Part shown: positions 28,401 to 36,270 of the stretch, piece after piece | Numbering within the stretch: the stretch's first letter is position 1 | Layout of the letters: each line of letters begins with the position of its first letter | The notes under the pieces: model-generated | The model's input: the letters and a program-made list of their open reading frames with translations, nothing else | Told to the model about the DNA's origin: nothing | Database searches by the model: none | NCBI RefSeq assembly: GCF_030159955.1 | Contig: NZ_BSNK01000002.1 | Location: forward strand, 1,426,001 to 1,490,000 | Length of the DNA stretch: 64,000 nucleotides | Direction of reading: 5' to 3' | DNA from: Algimonas ampicilliniresistens | GTDB lineage: Bacteria; Pseudomonadota; Alphaproteobacteria; Caulobacterales; Maricaulaceae | Position numbers and translations under genes: made by a program

Positions 28401-29470
28401 ACCTGAAAAACATTACCATGATCGCCGAGCTATCCGGCGAAACGATTAATGTGCCGACCCTGTCCGCCGAAGGGGTGAGCGGCGGTACACTCAGCGGATC
28501 GGGGCGCATGGGGCTGGGCGAAGGCACCGGGACAGTGGATATTCAGGCCGAGAAATTGCGGGTCGTCGACCGCCGCGAAGGCCATGCCGAAGTCAGCGGC
28601 GAGCTGACCGTGTCCCGCACGGCGGAGCTGTTCCGCTTGGCGGGAGAGCTCCGCGTCACCGATGCCGATCTTAATATAGCGCGATTGCCCAAGCCGGGCC
28701 TGCCGACGCTAGACGTCGATTTCGGTGATCAGCCGGAAGAAGAGGTCGACCGAAGTTTTGCCACAGCTGTCACCGAACTGGATGTGAAAATCATCTCCAA
28801 CGGACGGATCAAAGTGACGGGTCGCGGCCTGAACGCATCCATGAATTTGAATGCGCGCGTGCGCGGCGCGTTCGATAACCCCGTCGTTGCCGGCGACATG
28901 TCCATCGCGCGCGGACGGTTTGACTTCCTCAGCAAACGGTTCGAGTTTCGGGAAAGCTCCGTCATTCTGCGCGATGATGTGATGCAATCAATCCTCTCGC
29001 TCGAAGCGGTGCGGCAAACGCCAGACCTAACGGCGGTCGTCGCTATTACCGGGACGCTGGATCGACCCGAAATCAAACTGACGTCAGAACCAAACTTGCC
29101 AGAAGACGAAGTGCTTTCGCGCATCCTATTTGGGCGCTCGCCAACCCAACTCTCCGCCATTGAAGCTGCACGGCTCGCCGCCGCTTTGACGCAGCTCTCC
29201 GGCGGGTCGGGCTTCGATCTGTTCGGATCGCTGGAAAATGCGGTCGGGCTCGACACGCTCGAAATCGGTCAGAACGATACGGGGCAGGCACAGCTGACAA
29301 CGGGCAAATATCTATCGGACGACGTCTATCTGGAAGTCCGAACCGCCGCCGAAGGCACACCGGGCATTGCCGTCGAATGGCAGGTCCGAAACAACATCTC
29401 CCTCGAAGCGGAGACCTTGCCAGATGAGCGCCAAAAGCTCTCCGTGCAGTGGAAGAAGGATTTTGATTGA
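25412..29470 (+). CDS. tamB: TamB, translocation and assembly module inner-membrane component
   Basis: 1352 residues from the ATG at 25412. One N-terminal transmembrane anchor (RIGLILLGLIGLALLAVIGVRVWI), then a very long repetitive beta-helical/AsmA-like periplasmic body. The C-terminal DUF490/TamB domain includes FDNPVVAGDMSIARGRFDFLSKRFEF, RPEIKLTSEPNLPEDEVLSRILFG and TGKYLSDDVYLEVR. TamB spans the periplasm as a groove for phospholipids and supports TamA. Length and order with tamA are normal. The 3' end abuts an AT-rich acquired segment. Confidence 0.93.
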   Translation: MSGAVKNPWAKRIGLILLGLIGLALLAVIGVRVWIGSSAGQAFVEATIEDLDIAGQRIEIDGLHGSVLGQFKVDRIELTGRDGVWLVARNVSVDWSPSALLSKTLDVNAVQVADLDILHRPIFVPSGSNGEKRIETFHVDGIELPDIFVEEPIVGQAIQMSASGDLRHGPDGGDAVLSARSDQDDSIEADLAWSPDLVLSGEADIDGAPGGLVAGLLRLDPGQRITADVTTKDEQTQLAAQIDSSDFADILIQRSQSQVSVSGTLQPDELPVLARLSDILGGETKIEATLPLDQGVRATVAIRSPLVTLDASGTQQNDVIVIDKLTMAARDPLRSFNLEDMSIGTLTATGQARLGEIYSFEGQVDGQNIRYKDYAVDRLHGPATLTLSDNRLLAFDTALTGRASTTQATRANGARVIATGQINIETRNIALSRADIALPGLGFQGRGSIDYGEVRSTEFSGRYDVDTKLFRDRPRAKLSGQATLRSTADGPVADVTGRARNITGLASAVEPLVPDGFTYKATLRFQNGAVIVPRFTASNTLFDAKGSARWRDGRIKADIDYDVERYAFAAVTATDAQGRATLSGPPSEISFETSATVATLDAGALNMTAVEIDADGTYSGGVIAMQGDLSGDSEQGRIGTSGQVVLEDGEWSVSELQGSLGDLMTTGTLSGIGGDIAALRGDLIVSGTSPIVPADAIEAKILLSDAQVDIDTTLTGLNVWRLDQANVRLLAKGPRDAVAFDVDAEGRTTVRDVERPLTLTTNGVADLRTDALATRGDFDIAIGTLTLAGEASARQTEQGWAGALDAAGLGGEIKAALEPDTNQGLSFDLKSVSIAQILRLLARPVSEGTISGKGRFTPVVDGIEGSAMFSLDDLRSPISNAVPISVVTQIELVGEQLTATMRATEGGLDGQAVIEGPLDTLPTAPFLVYPLTTPLQGRANLRGEIGPVVELFLPPRTDVAGQIDTNIEFTVPATPIGLAGRIALTEGRFEQGVLGLNLKNITMIAELSGETINVPTLSAEGVSGGTLSGSGRMGLGEGTGTVDIQAEKLRVVDRREGHAEVSGELTVSRTAELFRLAGELRVTDADLNIARLPKPGLPTLDVDFGDQPEEEVDRSFATAVTELDVKIISNGRIKVTGRGLNASMNLNARVRGAFDNPVVAGDMSIARGRFDFLSKRFEFRESSVILRDDVMQSILSLEAVRQTPDLTAVVAITGTLDRPEIKLTSEPNLPEDEVLSRILFGRSPTQLSAIEAARLAAALTQLSGGSGFDLFGSLENAVGLDTLEIGQNDTGQAQLTTGKYLSDDVYLEVRTAAEGTPGIAVEWQVRNNISLEAETLPDERQKLSVQWKKDFD

Positions 29471-29512
29471 GGGGAGAGTAAAAGTGGGATTGTGATTTAT
29501 AAGCGGGGTGGG

Positions 29513-31078
29513 CTACTTTTTAGATGAAATCGTACGAATGCCCTTCGTTAATATATGGAGTATATTATCCTCATCAGCCATGTAACTCTGTTTAAGATGA
29601 GAAACTAACGGCCAAGCCTCTTGCTTTGACCAAGGAATTGCCTTTCCGTCCTTATCTTTTCTCGATGATTTATTGCCAAATATACGTTCAAATATTACTG
29701 GTGCAACTCCAGTTAATACTTCAAATCGGACCTTCTTATCTACTTCATCGGCCGGATTAATGGCTATGCTATCAGGGTACATTTCGTCGGCTTTGCTCTT
29801 TGGATAGGGCTGAAGATAAACTACCCTAATAATACCCGAAGCAACAATATGTTTTGCGCAATTATGGCACGGGAATGTTGTGCAAAATAGAGTCGCGCCT
29901 GCCGTTGATGCATGTGATCGCGAAGCATCAGTAATAGCATTCATTTCAGCATGCACTGCACGTCCGAACTCCCCAATATCAAGAACGAGCATGTCTTTCA
30001 GCCCATCAAGATTTAGCAAATGGTTGTCTTGCAGCTGCTTTTTGAACTTATTCGACGACCTCTTACTTATAAGCTTGTTGGACTCAAGATAACCGAGAGT
30101 TCTCAGAGCTGCATCCTTCGCCATCAATGCTTTCATTTCAGAGTTCGTGTCTTTCCCCAAAGCAACATCACGACCGTCTTGTCCAAGTTCTATAATATCA
30201 TCGGTTTTATAAGTTCCGCCTCCATATTTTGGTACCTCATTTGCGCCTATTGATAGAACCATATGATCAGATCCAAATATCGCAGCTCCTACTTGTCTGG
30301 AGAGATCAAGAGATCTCAAACTTGCAGCATAGGCAATGTAAGCGCCATGTTCATCATTAGTAGGCGATACACTCGGATCCCCAAAATATGCTCGGAGAAA
30401 TTTCCTGATTGTCTCGTTAATTGAGCCCCGCGAAGCTCCATTTATGATCACATCTGCTAATGGGAAAACATCTCTAACATTCTGACCTGATGAATTTCCA
30501 ACTTCGTCTTCATCTCTTTTTATAAGCGCCTCAGCTTCAGAAAAATACTCCTTCCAAGAAATAGAGCTTTTGCTCTTGGCAATTTTTTCTGCGAGGAATT
30601 TTTTTCTCAAATCTATCGGGCAGTATGTAGACACTAAGACAAACCTATCGCCGTAAAGTTCTCTCAAAAAGACCACTTCTTCATGACGTTTAAGCTGCCT
30701 TACGATAAAAGCTCTAGACTGCTTCGTTTCATCACCACCTGACTCTTTTCGTTTTTCGACGATCTCACGCACTGCGAGTTCCGCCATTACGCTGTTACCC
30801 ATCTCTGAGCGGAGTTCATTGCAAACATCCATCGCTGAACCGCAATAAGTTTCGAAACTTGATCTATCTATTTGCTCTTTTGTAAGGCGTTTTATGTCGT
30901 TTGCAGACAGTGTTTCAGTGATTCGAACGCACTCAGATTTGTAACCGTATAACCGCAGCTCATCTTCTAACGCGTCATTGACCGTTTCGATATCTGTACC
31001 GATCTTTGCGACCAAACCAACTACAAGCTCCGGTTTTAGCTTCGTTTTTACCTGCTGCTTCTTCGCCACTTTTTGCAT
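29513..31078 (-). CDS. Anti-phage dCTP/dCMP deaminase (AvcD/DCD type)
   Basis: 521 residues in two parts. The N-terminal half (about 1-230) is a nucleotide-kinase-like domain opening ELVVGLVAKIGTDIETVNDAL. The C-terminal half is a zinc cytidine-deaminase domain with AVHAEMNAI (HAE motif) near residue 380 and FPCHNCAKHIVASGI (PCxxC) near 405. This architecture is that of AvcD/DCD defence enzymes, which deplete deoxycytidine nucleotides on phage infection. The gene is clearly AT-richer than tamB beside it and lies near tRNA-Asn, consistent with acquisition. In Vibrio the enzyme is held by the AvcI RNA encoded upstream; no such RNA could be recognised here. Confidence 0.85.
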   Translation of the reverse strand: MQKVAKKQQVKTKLKPELVVGLVAKIGTDIETVNDALEDELRLYGYKSECVRITETLSANDIKRLTKEQIDRSSFETYCGSAMDVCNELRSEMGNSVMAELAVREIVEKRKESGGDETKQSRAFIVRQLKRHEEVVFLRELYGDRFVLVSTYCPIDLRKKFLAEKIAKSKSSISWKEYFSEAEALIKRDEDEVGNSSGQNVRDVFPLADVIINGASRGSINETIRKFLRAYFGDPSVSPTNDEHGAYIAYAASLRSLDLSRQVGAAIFGSDHMVLSIGANEVPKYGGGTYKTDDIIELGQDGRDVALGKDTNSEMKALMAKDAALRTLGYLESNKLISKRSSNKFKKQLQDNHLLNLDGLKDMLVLDIGEFGRAVHAEMNAITDASRSHASTAGATLFCTTFPCHNCAKHIVASGIIRVVYLQPYPKSKADEMYPDSIAINPADEVDKKVRFEVLTGVAPVIFERIFGNKSSRKDKDGKAIPWSKQEAWPLVSHLKQSYMADEDNILHILTKGIRTISSKK

Positions 31079-31151
31079 TCACTTTTCCCACATTAAGTCC
31101 GCGACAACACCTCGTACTTTATGTACGCTTTAGCATCCACGGAGGGACACT

Positions 31152-31316
31152 ATGACCAAGAGAGCAAAATCAGGCAATACTACTTTAAAAGGCGAAGTAA
31201 AAAGCACATCAAGCTCCCCTCTACCTTACAAGAGGTCCGTAATCAGCCAGCAAATGGAAGTCCGTGGATATGCCGTAGGTTTCTATTCAGCACAAAGAGT
31301 CAAAAGTCGCTCTTAA
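31152..31316 (+). CDS. 54-aa ORF divergent from the defence deaminase
   Basis: ATG at 31152 is preceded at 5 bp by GGAGGG, a near-perfect Shine-Dalgarno. The reading MTKRAKSGNTTLKGEVKS, then SSPLPYKRSVISQQMEVRGY and a basic end, stops at TAA 31314-31316. It is basic and Ser/Lys-rich, with no membrane segment. It faces away from the deaminase gene across a 73-bp gap holding CGTAC-TTTAT-GTACG (31113-31127). I do not recognise it. It might be a regulator or partner of the deaminase, or a remnant. Confidence 0.55.
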   Translation: MTKRAKSGNTTLKGEVKSTSSSPLPYKRSVISQQMEVRGYAVGFYSAQRVKSRS

Positions 31317-31390
31317 TTACTTTTGGTTTTCATTGCTGGCTCATCTGATTTATGATGATAAATATTTTTATCCTCACCTAAACCTCTGAG

Positions 31391-31813
31391 CGGCCTGTGC
31401 CGTTCGGCGCAACGCTATTTTCAATCCCGACCCATTAAAGCCCCTTTGGGGCTTGATCGCTTCGCGATGCTAGCCTTGAGCCACGCACGGTGTGCGCGGT
31501 CCGAAACGCATTGCATTTCGGCAACTCCGCTATGAACATCCAAAGGGATGTTCCCTTAACGCTGCGTGCCCCGTGCTCGCTGCGCTGCGCGCGCCGCCCT
31601 TCGGCTGTGGGGACGATCCGTCCGCGACTCTGTCGCTGTCGCGCCCTTATGGCGGTGGCTATTCTCATAATCCCATCCACCCGGCCCGCCGGTCCGATAG
31701 AGTGGCGACCGTTCGCTACAGACACGGGGAGGTGCATGACCCTTGGCGTAGCGAGCAGGTGTGAGGGCTTGGATTTGCGTGCGGGGGACGTCCCGCGCCA
31801 GAGTGATCTGGCG
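31391..31813. repeat. Dense cluster of unrelated perfect hairpins
   Basis: At least ten back-to-back inverted repeats with mostly 3-4 nt loops. Examples: AAGCCCC-TTT-GGGGCTT (31438-31454), ATCGC-TTC-GCGAT (31456-31468), CGCAC-GGT-GTGCG (31484-31496), CCGAAA..TTTCGG (31501-31521), GAACATCC-AAAG-GGATGTTC (31534-31553), GGACG-ATC-CGTCC (31611-31623), GCGAC-TCT-GTCGC (31624-31636), CCGG-CCCG-CCGG (31681-31692) and CGCCAGA-GTGA-TCTGGCG (31796-31813). Stems differ in sequence, so this is not a simple repeat family. ORFs on both strands here look like by-products. Confidence 0.7.
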
Positions 31814-32217
31814 GCGCTCGGTCAAACGGGAACCGCGTAGACTTAAGCGGGATGCGGGCGGGCTTATGCACCCGCACTGCGCCCTTTGATGTCTCGCCTC
31901 TGTGCGTTGTTGGTCGATGCGGACCCCGAGAGCCAAACATCCTGTTTCGCCGCGTCTGGCAATTCAGGTTAGGCCGGGGACCCCGCAAAGATGGACCGCG
32001 CGCAAAGGCGGCGGCATCAAGCCGATCACCTCGCGCGGGTGTCTTCCCGTCGTAAATAGGTGTGTCTTTTGCTCTATCCTTCGGCGGGTAGAGACCCGCG
32101 CCCTGTGTCACTTCCAAGGGAGTGCCGATCCCCGTCAGGCCAAGCCGTCTGACCGCACGATGGCGCTTGCCCGGACGGCTATTGAGATGAGGATGGTAAA
32201 GAGAAAAGCCCCGCGCG
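31814..32217. other. Non-coding stretch before tRNA-Asn, no gene recognised
   Basis: GC-rich sequence with open frames on several strands, none with a family resemblance or a convincing start. It could be decayed coding sequence or structured RNA. No RNase P, tmRNA or 6S signature was recognised. Confidence 0.5.
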
Positions 32218-32293
32218 TGGCTCCGCAAGTAGGACTCGAACCTACGACCCATTGATTAACAGTCAATTGCTCTACCAACTGAGCTATTGCGGA
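32218..32293 (-). tRNA. tRNA-Asn (GTT)
   Basis: The reverse strand folds as a standard tRNA: acceptor TCCGCAA / TTGCGGA, D-arm TAGCTCAGTTGGTAGAGC, anticodon loop CTGTTAA with anticodon GTT, T-arm GTAGGTTCGAGTCCTAC, discriminator G and an encoded CCA at 32220-32218. It is the nearest RNA gene to the acquired-looking deaminase segment and might have served as its integration point, though no duplicated 3' end was found. Confidence 0.97.
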
Positions 32294-32405
32294 TCACCAC
32301 GCGGGGTGGCGCGCTATATAACGCGCGCATCACACACCTCAAGCCGTTTTCTTCACCGATCCTCATCTTTGCGCAGAGGCGAAAAGGTGAGGGTGAGGCA
32401 CGGGC

Positions 32406-32429
32406 AAAAAAAAGGGCGCCGAAGCGCCC
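32406..32429 (-). terminator. Rho-independent terminator
   Basis: On the reverse strand, GGGCGC-TTCG-GCGCCC (32429-32414) is followed directly by eight T residues (32413-32406): a strong stem with a stable UUCG tetraloop. It would end leftward transcription arriving from the pyrBC' direction, about 110 bp before tRNA-Asn. Confidence 0.85.
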
Positions 32430-32552
32430 GAAGGTATTAGGTGAATGGTGGGTGTCTCATAGGAGACAGGGGTGTGGTAAAGACACAGGGTTAATGAAGC
32501 GATAATAGGAGTCACTTTTGCTTAACCTGTTGGTTTTTGGTAGGGTGGGAGC

Positions 32553-32897
32553 ATGAAAACGATCACAAGCTATGCGGAGTTCTGGCCCTATTATCTGCGC
32601 GAGCATGCGCGGCCAGCCACACGGGCCTGGCACTATGTCGGAACGGCGATTGCGATTGGCGTGTTGATCGCTGTGATTATGACGGGGCGTTGGGCGTTTT
32701 TGCCGTTGGTTTTGGTCGCAGGCTATTTCTTCGCCTGGGTGAGCCACGGGCTGATTGAAAAGAACAAGCCCGCCACCTTTACCTATCCGCTCTGGTCGCT
32801 CTTCTCGGATTTCCGCATGTTGTTTTGCGTATTGACCGGACAGATGGGCGCAGAGCTGCGCAAGGCAGGGGTCACGCCGGATCAGGTCGCGGAGTAG
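32553..32897 (+). CDS. Mpo1-like (DUF962) membrane protein
   Basis: 114 residues with two hydrophobic segments (about 30-60). The signature YYLREHARPATRAWHYVGT near residue 13 and SHGLIEKNKPATFTYPLWSLFSDFRM near 67 place it in the DUF962/Mpo1 family. Yeast Mpo1 is a dioxygenase that alpha-oxidises 2-hydroxy fatty acids; the His residues of the motifs would bind iron. In bacteria the role is unproven. GGTGGGAG precedes the ATG. The 3' end overlaps the convergent pyrC' by 16 bp. Confidence 0.88.
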   Translation: MKTITSYAEFWPYYLREHARPATRAWHYVGTAIAIGVLIAVIMTGRWAFLPLVLVAGYFFAWVSHGLIEKNKPATFTYPLWSLFSDFRMLFCVLTGQMGAELRKAGVTPDQVAE

Positions 32898-34150
32898 ACG
32901 ATTCGGCCAGCCTTGATCGTGTGACGCACGCGTCCGGTCATGCGCCGGTCATCAAACGGCGTGTTCTTAGACCGCGACAACAGCGCCTCTGAATCGAGCA
33001 CCCACGGATCAGTTTCGCTAAAGATGACGAGATCGGCAGGCGCGCCGACACTGAGCCGTCCGCCCTTGAGGCCTAACAGGTCTGCGGGGTTGATGGTGAC
33101 GGCGCGTAGGAACGCCATCAGGTCAAGCTCTTCCTCGGCGGCGAGTTTCAGGCCGACGGCGAGCAGAAGTTCGAGCCCGACCGCGCCAGGGGCGGCTTCG
33201 GCAAAAGGCAGGCGTTTGCGTCCGGCGCTCTGCGGATCGTGATCGGACACGATAATGTCGATCGTGCCGTCTTCGACGCCGCGCAGCAAGGCTTGGCGGT
33301 CGCGTTCCTCGCGCAGCGGCGGGTCGAGCTTGGCAAAGGTGCGGTAATCGCCAATGTCGAGTTCGTTGAGCGCGAGATGGTTGATCGAAACGGAAGCGGA
33401 CACGTCAATGTCGCGGCCTTTGACGCGGCGCACACTATCGACGGTCTCCGCACTGGAAATCAGGTCGAGCAGCAGGCGACCGCCGGTTAACTCGGCCAGC
33501 GCCATGTCGCGCTCGGCCATAATGCGCTCGGAAATCGCTGGAGCGGCGGGCAGGCCAAGACGCGCGGAAACATCCGATTCGTGCGCGCAAGTGCCGTTCG
33601 ACAGAGCGGGCGTGACTGGGCTGTTGCTGATCAGCGCGTTGAAGGTCGCTGAATAGGCCATCAAACGGCGCATGATTTGTGCGTCCTCGACCGGGTTCGG
33701 CCCGGACGCGAAGAACACGGCGCCCGCATCGGTCATCAGGCCAATTTCGGTCATGGTGCGCCCGTCGAGCCCTTTGGTCAGCGCGCCGGCGACATGAACG
33801 TCAACGTCGAGCGCTTCGCCCTTGCGTAGAATGAAGTCGACGAGCGACAAATCATCAATGATCGGTTCGGTCTGGGGTTGGACAACGATCTGCGTCACGC
33901 CGCCCGCCAGCGCAGCTTTCGCAGCCGTGGCGAGTGTTTCTCGGTTCTCTTGGCCGGGCTCTCCGGCTTTGACGCGCGCATCGATCAGCCCCGGCGCACA
34001 GGTCAGGCGGTGTCCGTCAATGACCTCGCCGCGCACGGGCGTGTCGCCGAGAGCGGCAATCCGCCCGTCCTCGATCAGCACATGGCCGACCTCGTCACGG
34101 CCACTTTCTGGATCCATGATGCGAATATCGGTGAGGGTTAGGGCGCTCAT
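32882..34150 (-). CDS. pyrC: Dihydroorotase-like PyrC' lacking the metal motif
   Basis: 422 residues, amidohydrolase fold. Active dihydroorotases carry His-x-His after PGLID; here the stretch is [21 protein letters not shown], with both histidines replaced. [11 protein letters not shown] and the Asp of [13 protein letters not shown] remain. Such PyrC' proteins act as non-catalytic partners that stabilise aspartate carbamoyltransferase, as described in pseudomonads, and another dihydroorotase would be needed elsewhere. It overlaps pyrB by 4 bp downstream of it, matching the usual pyrB-pyrC' operon. Confidence 0.88.
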   Translation of the reverse strand: MSALTLTDIRIMDPESGRDEVGHVLIEDGRIAALGDTPVRGEVIDGHRLTCAPGLIDARVKAGEPGQENRETLATAAKAALAGGVTQIVVQPQTEPIIDDLSLVDFILRKGEALDVDVHVAGALTKGLDGRTMTEIGLMTDAGAVFFASGPNPVEDAQIMRRLMAYSATFNALISNSPVTPALSNGTCAHESDVSARLGLPAAPAISERIMAERDMALAELTGGRLLLDLISSAETVDSVRRVKGRDIDVSASVSINHLALNELDIGDYRTFAKLDPPLREERDRQALLRGVEDGTIDIIVSDHDPQSAGRKRLPFAEAAPGAVGLELLLAVGLKLAAEEELDLMAFLRAVTINPADLLGLKGGRLSVGAPADLVIFSETDPWVLDSEALLSRSKNTPFDDRRMTGRVRHTIKAGRIVYSAT

Positions 34151-35094
34151 CGGATGCCCTCTGATAAGGCATGAAGGACCGCCATGCGGATCGCGACTCC
34201 GGCAGCGACTTGTTGCGTAATCAGCGACACGTCCGGATCGTCAGCGATGTTGGAGCTAATCTCGACGCCGCGGTTCATCGGGCCAGGATGCATGACGAGC
34301 GCGCCGTCTTTCGCGTAAGTCAGCTTGGTTCTGTCGAGCCCATAATAGTGAAAATATTCGCGTTTTGATGGGACGAACGCCCCACTCATCCGTTCCATTT
34401 GAAGGCGCAACATCATGATCACGTCGCATCCGGCGAGGCCCGACTTCATGTCGTGAAACACATCAACGCCCCATTGATCCGCATCGGTCGGGATCAGCGT
34501 GGGGGGACCGACAAGCCGGACCTCAGCGCCCAGCATATTGAGCAGCTGCACATTGGACCGCGCCACGCGGGAGTGCAGAACATCGCCGCAGATTGCGATC
34601 CGGATGCCAGAGAAGTCACCGTCGAAAGCCTGACGCAGGGTAAGTGCATCCAGTAAAGCTTGGGTCGGATGGGCATGCATGCCGTCGCCTGCATTGATGA
34701 CGGAGCAAGACACTTTCTGTGCCAGCAATGACGGTGCGCTCGAACAGCCATGTCGTACGACCAGCAAATCGGGGTTCATCGCGTTGAGAGTGGCCGCTGT
34801 GTCGAGCAGGGTCTCGCCCTTCTTTACGGAAGAGCTACCAATCTGCATTGAAATCACGTCCGCGCCGAGTCGTTTCCCGGCGAGCTCGAAGGATTTTTCT
34901 GTCCGTGTCGAATTCTCGAAGAAGAGATTGATCAGCGTTTTTCCAGCGAGAGCGTCGCGCGGTCCATGCTTCTGCACATTGAGATCAGAATAATGCGCGC
35001 CGAGCGCCAACAGATTTTCAATATCGGCACGGTTGAAATCGGAAATATCGAGGCAATGCCTCTTTGTGAATTCATATCCCTCGAATGGGGTCAC
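34147..35094 (-). CDS. pyrB: Aspartate carbamoyltransferase catalytic subunit
   Basis: 315 residues, standard for PyrB, which condenses carbamoyl phosphate and aspartate in pyrimidine synthesis. The carbamoyl-phosphate site [20 protein letters not shown] lies near residue 59, DALTLRQAF near 166, and the aspartate-side loop is MLRLQMERM near 230, then [11 protein letters not shown]. All key residues are present. It is the first gene of pyrB-pyrC'. No regulatory pyrI is present, as normal for this class. Confidence 0.95.
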   Translation of the reverse strand: MTPFEGYEFTKRHCLDISDFNRADIENLLALGAHYSDLNVQKHGPRDALAGKTLINLFFENSTRTEKSFELAGKRLGADVISMQIGSSSVKKGETLLDTAATLNAMNPDLLVVRHGCSSAPSLLAQKVSCSVINAGDGMHAHPTQALLDALTLRQAFDGDFSGIRIAICGDVLHSRVARSNVQLLNMLGAEVRLVGPPTLIPTDADQWGVDVFHDMKSGLAGCDVIMMLRLQMERMSGAFVPSKREYFHYYGLDRTKLTYAKDGALVMHPGPMNRGVEISSNIADDPDVSLITQQVAAGVAIRMAVLHALSEGIR

Positions 35095-35149
35095 AAGCGC
35101 TCCGGTGCAAAACTGTGCGGGCCTTAGAAAGGCAGGGCAGGCGAGTCAA

Positions 35150-35602
35150 TCAAGCGCGCAACCTATCAAGCACACCTTGTAGAATATATCCGGCCGCTAA
35201 TGCATCGACTTTTTCTGCGCGCTTGGACCGTCTGACATCAGCTTCGATCATGTCACGCGTGACGGCCGCCGTCGATAAGCGCTCATCCCAAAGAAAGATT
35301 GGAAGATCATCCAGACGCAGTAGGTTGTTACAAAAATCACGGACGGACTGGACGCGCGGTCCTTCAGAGCCGTTCATATTGAGCGGCAGACCGACGATCA
35401 GCGCGCTGCAGTCATTGACGTGGTAATGCTCAAGTAGCTGGGTGGCATCGGGCGTGAACTTCTTACGCTTGATGGTCAGCAGGGGAGTCGCAATCAGACG
35501 GGTCCGGTCGGAAATGGCCAGACCGAGTGTCTTCGTCCCCGGATCAAGGCCGAGCAGCGCACCAGAGGTCGCGGCAAGCGTGGAAAGATCGATAAAAGCC
35601 AT
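35150..35602 (-). CDS. ruvX: RuvX/YqgF nuclease, pre-16S rRNA processing
   Basis: 150 residues from the ATG at 35602 (MAFIDLSTLAATSGALLGLDPGTKTLGLAISD); a longer open frame extends upstream into the neighbouring gene but has no family match. Catalytic Asp in LGLDPGTK, Glu in FLWDERLST, and Asp in KVDALAAGYILQGVL form the RNase H-like site. YqgF/RuvX matures the 5' end of 16S rRNA and was earlier proposed as a Holliday junction resolvase. Located 12 bp downstream of the membrane hydrolase gene on the same strand. Confidence 0.9.
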   Translation of the reverse strand: MAFIDLSTLAATSGALLGLDPGTKTLGLAISDRTRLIATPLLTIKRKKFTPDATQLLEHYHVNDCSALIVGLPLNMNGSEGPRVQSVRDFCNNLLRLDDLPIFLWDERLSTAAVTRDMIEADVRRSKRAEKVDALAAGYILQGVLDRLRA

Positions 35603-35613
35603 GGGAGAGCGCC

Positions 35614-36210
35614 CTAGCCGGAGACCTGCATGGCGGCAAGCTGCTGCATCGCTGTGCCAATCAGTGTCAGAGCGAGCAAAATAGACAGCACGACGCGAAC
35701 CCAAGTCTTTGGAAAGCGTCGCCAAAGCACAATCGTGCCGACCAACATCAGCGCGGCCTCGACCAGCGAAACCCAGCGTGCGTGTAAATTCCCCTCCCAG
35801 TAGGAGACCGGGCTGTAAAAGCGCCAATCGCTGATCGGCCAGAAATGGCGGTAAGCGTCATGGCCGTGAACGGGCGCATCAAGAGCAATGTGAAGCAGAG
35901 CCGCAGCGGCAAAGGCCAAAAGTAGGCCGCCCCATACTGTTCCTCGCTGCCACCAACCGATCAGTAGCAGCCCGGCATAGACCGGAACACTGTTGAACAG
36001 GGCGACCCATGTCTGCATCGGCTCTTCAAAATAATGCTGATCCCAGATCGCGCCCCAGTCTCGTCCGAGGCCCCAGCGTTGCCACGGGGCCCACAGGAAG
36101 ATGATGGCGTCGGGGATGAGCGCTCCGGCCAAAACCCAGATATTTCGGGTGCGATTCTCGCGGTGCGACAGGGCGGCTAGAGCCACGATGACGTGTGTTG
36201 GCGTGTTCAA
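35614..36210 (-). CDS. Predicted membrane-bound metal-dependent hydrolase (DUF457/YdjM-like)
   Basis: 198 residues with about five hydrophobic segments. It opens MNTPTHVIVALAALSH, has IPDAIIFLWAP near residue 32 and HIALDAPVHGHDAYRHFWPISDWRF near 107. The conserved His/Asp residues typify the YdjM/DUF457 family of putative membrane metal-dependent hydrolases. In alphaproteobacteria such genes are sometimes mislabelled as cobalamin proteins. Substrate unknown. Confidence 0.75.
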   Translation of the reverse strand: MNTPTHVIVALAALSHRENRTRNIWVLAGALIPDAIIFLWAPWQRWGLGRDWGAIWDQHYFEEPMQTWVALFNSVPVYAGLLLIGWWQRGTVWGGLLLAFAAAALLHIALDAPVHGHDAYRHFWPISDWRFYSPVSYWEGNLHARWVSLVEAALMLVGTIVLWRRFPKTWVRVVLSILLALTLIGTAMQQLAAMQVSG

Positions 36211-36270
36211 GGGGCTGATCGTCGCGAGCGGGTGGCGCCTGAGCGTGAGCCTGACTGGCCTATATTTGGC

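Noticed and set aside
29471-31151. AvcI-like antitoxin RNA next to the deaminase
   Set aside because: No sequence or structure could be matched by eye; only a short dyad is present, so it is left as an open question.
31490-31936. Overlapping ORFs on both strands in the hairpin-rich region
   Set aside because: Arg-rich by-products of GC-rich palindromes with no family pattern; both strands are equally open.
31317-32217. RNase P, tmRNA or 6S RNA gene
   Set aside because: None of their conserved core sequences could be found on either strand.
31716-32252. 178-aa reverse ORF starting in tRNA-Asn
   Set aside because: Its first codons are the antisense-frame reading of the tRNA itself (MGRRFESYLRS type), a well-known artefact.
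35603-35827. 75-codon N-terminal extension of ruvX
   Set aside because: It lies within the upstream membrane-protein gene in another frame and has no family match; the internal ATG gives the normal RuvX length.
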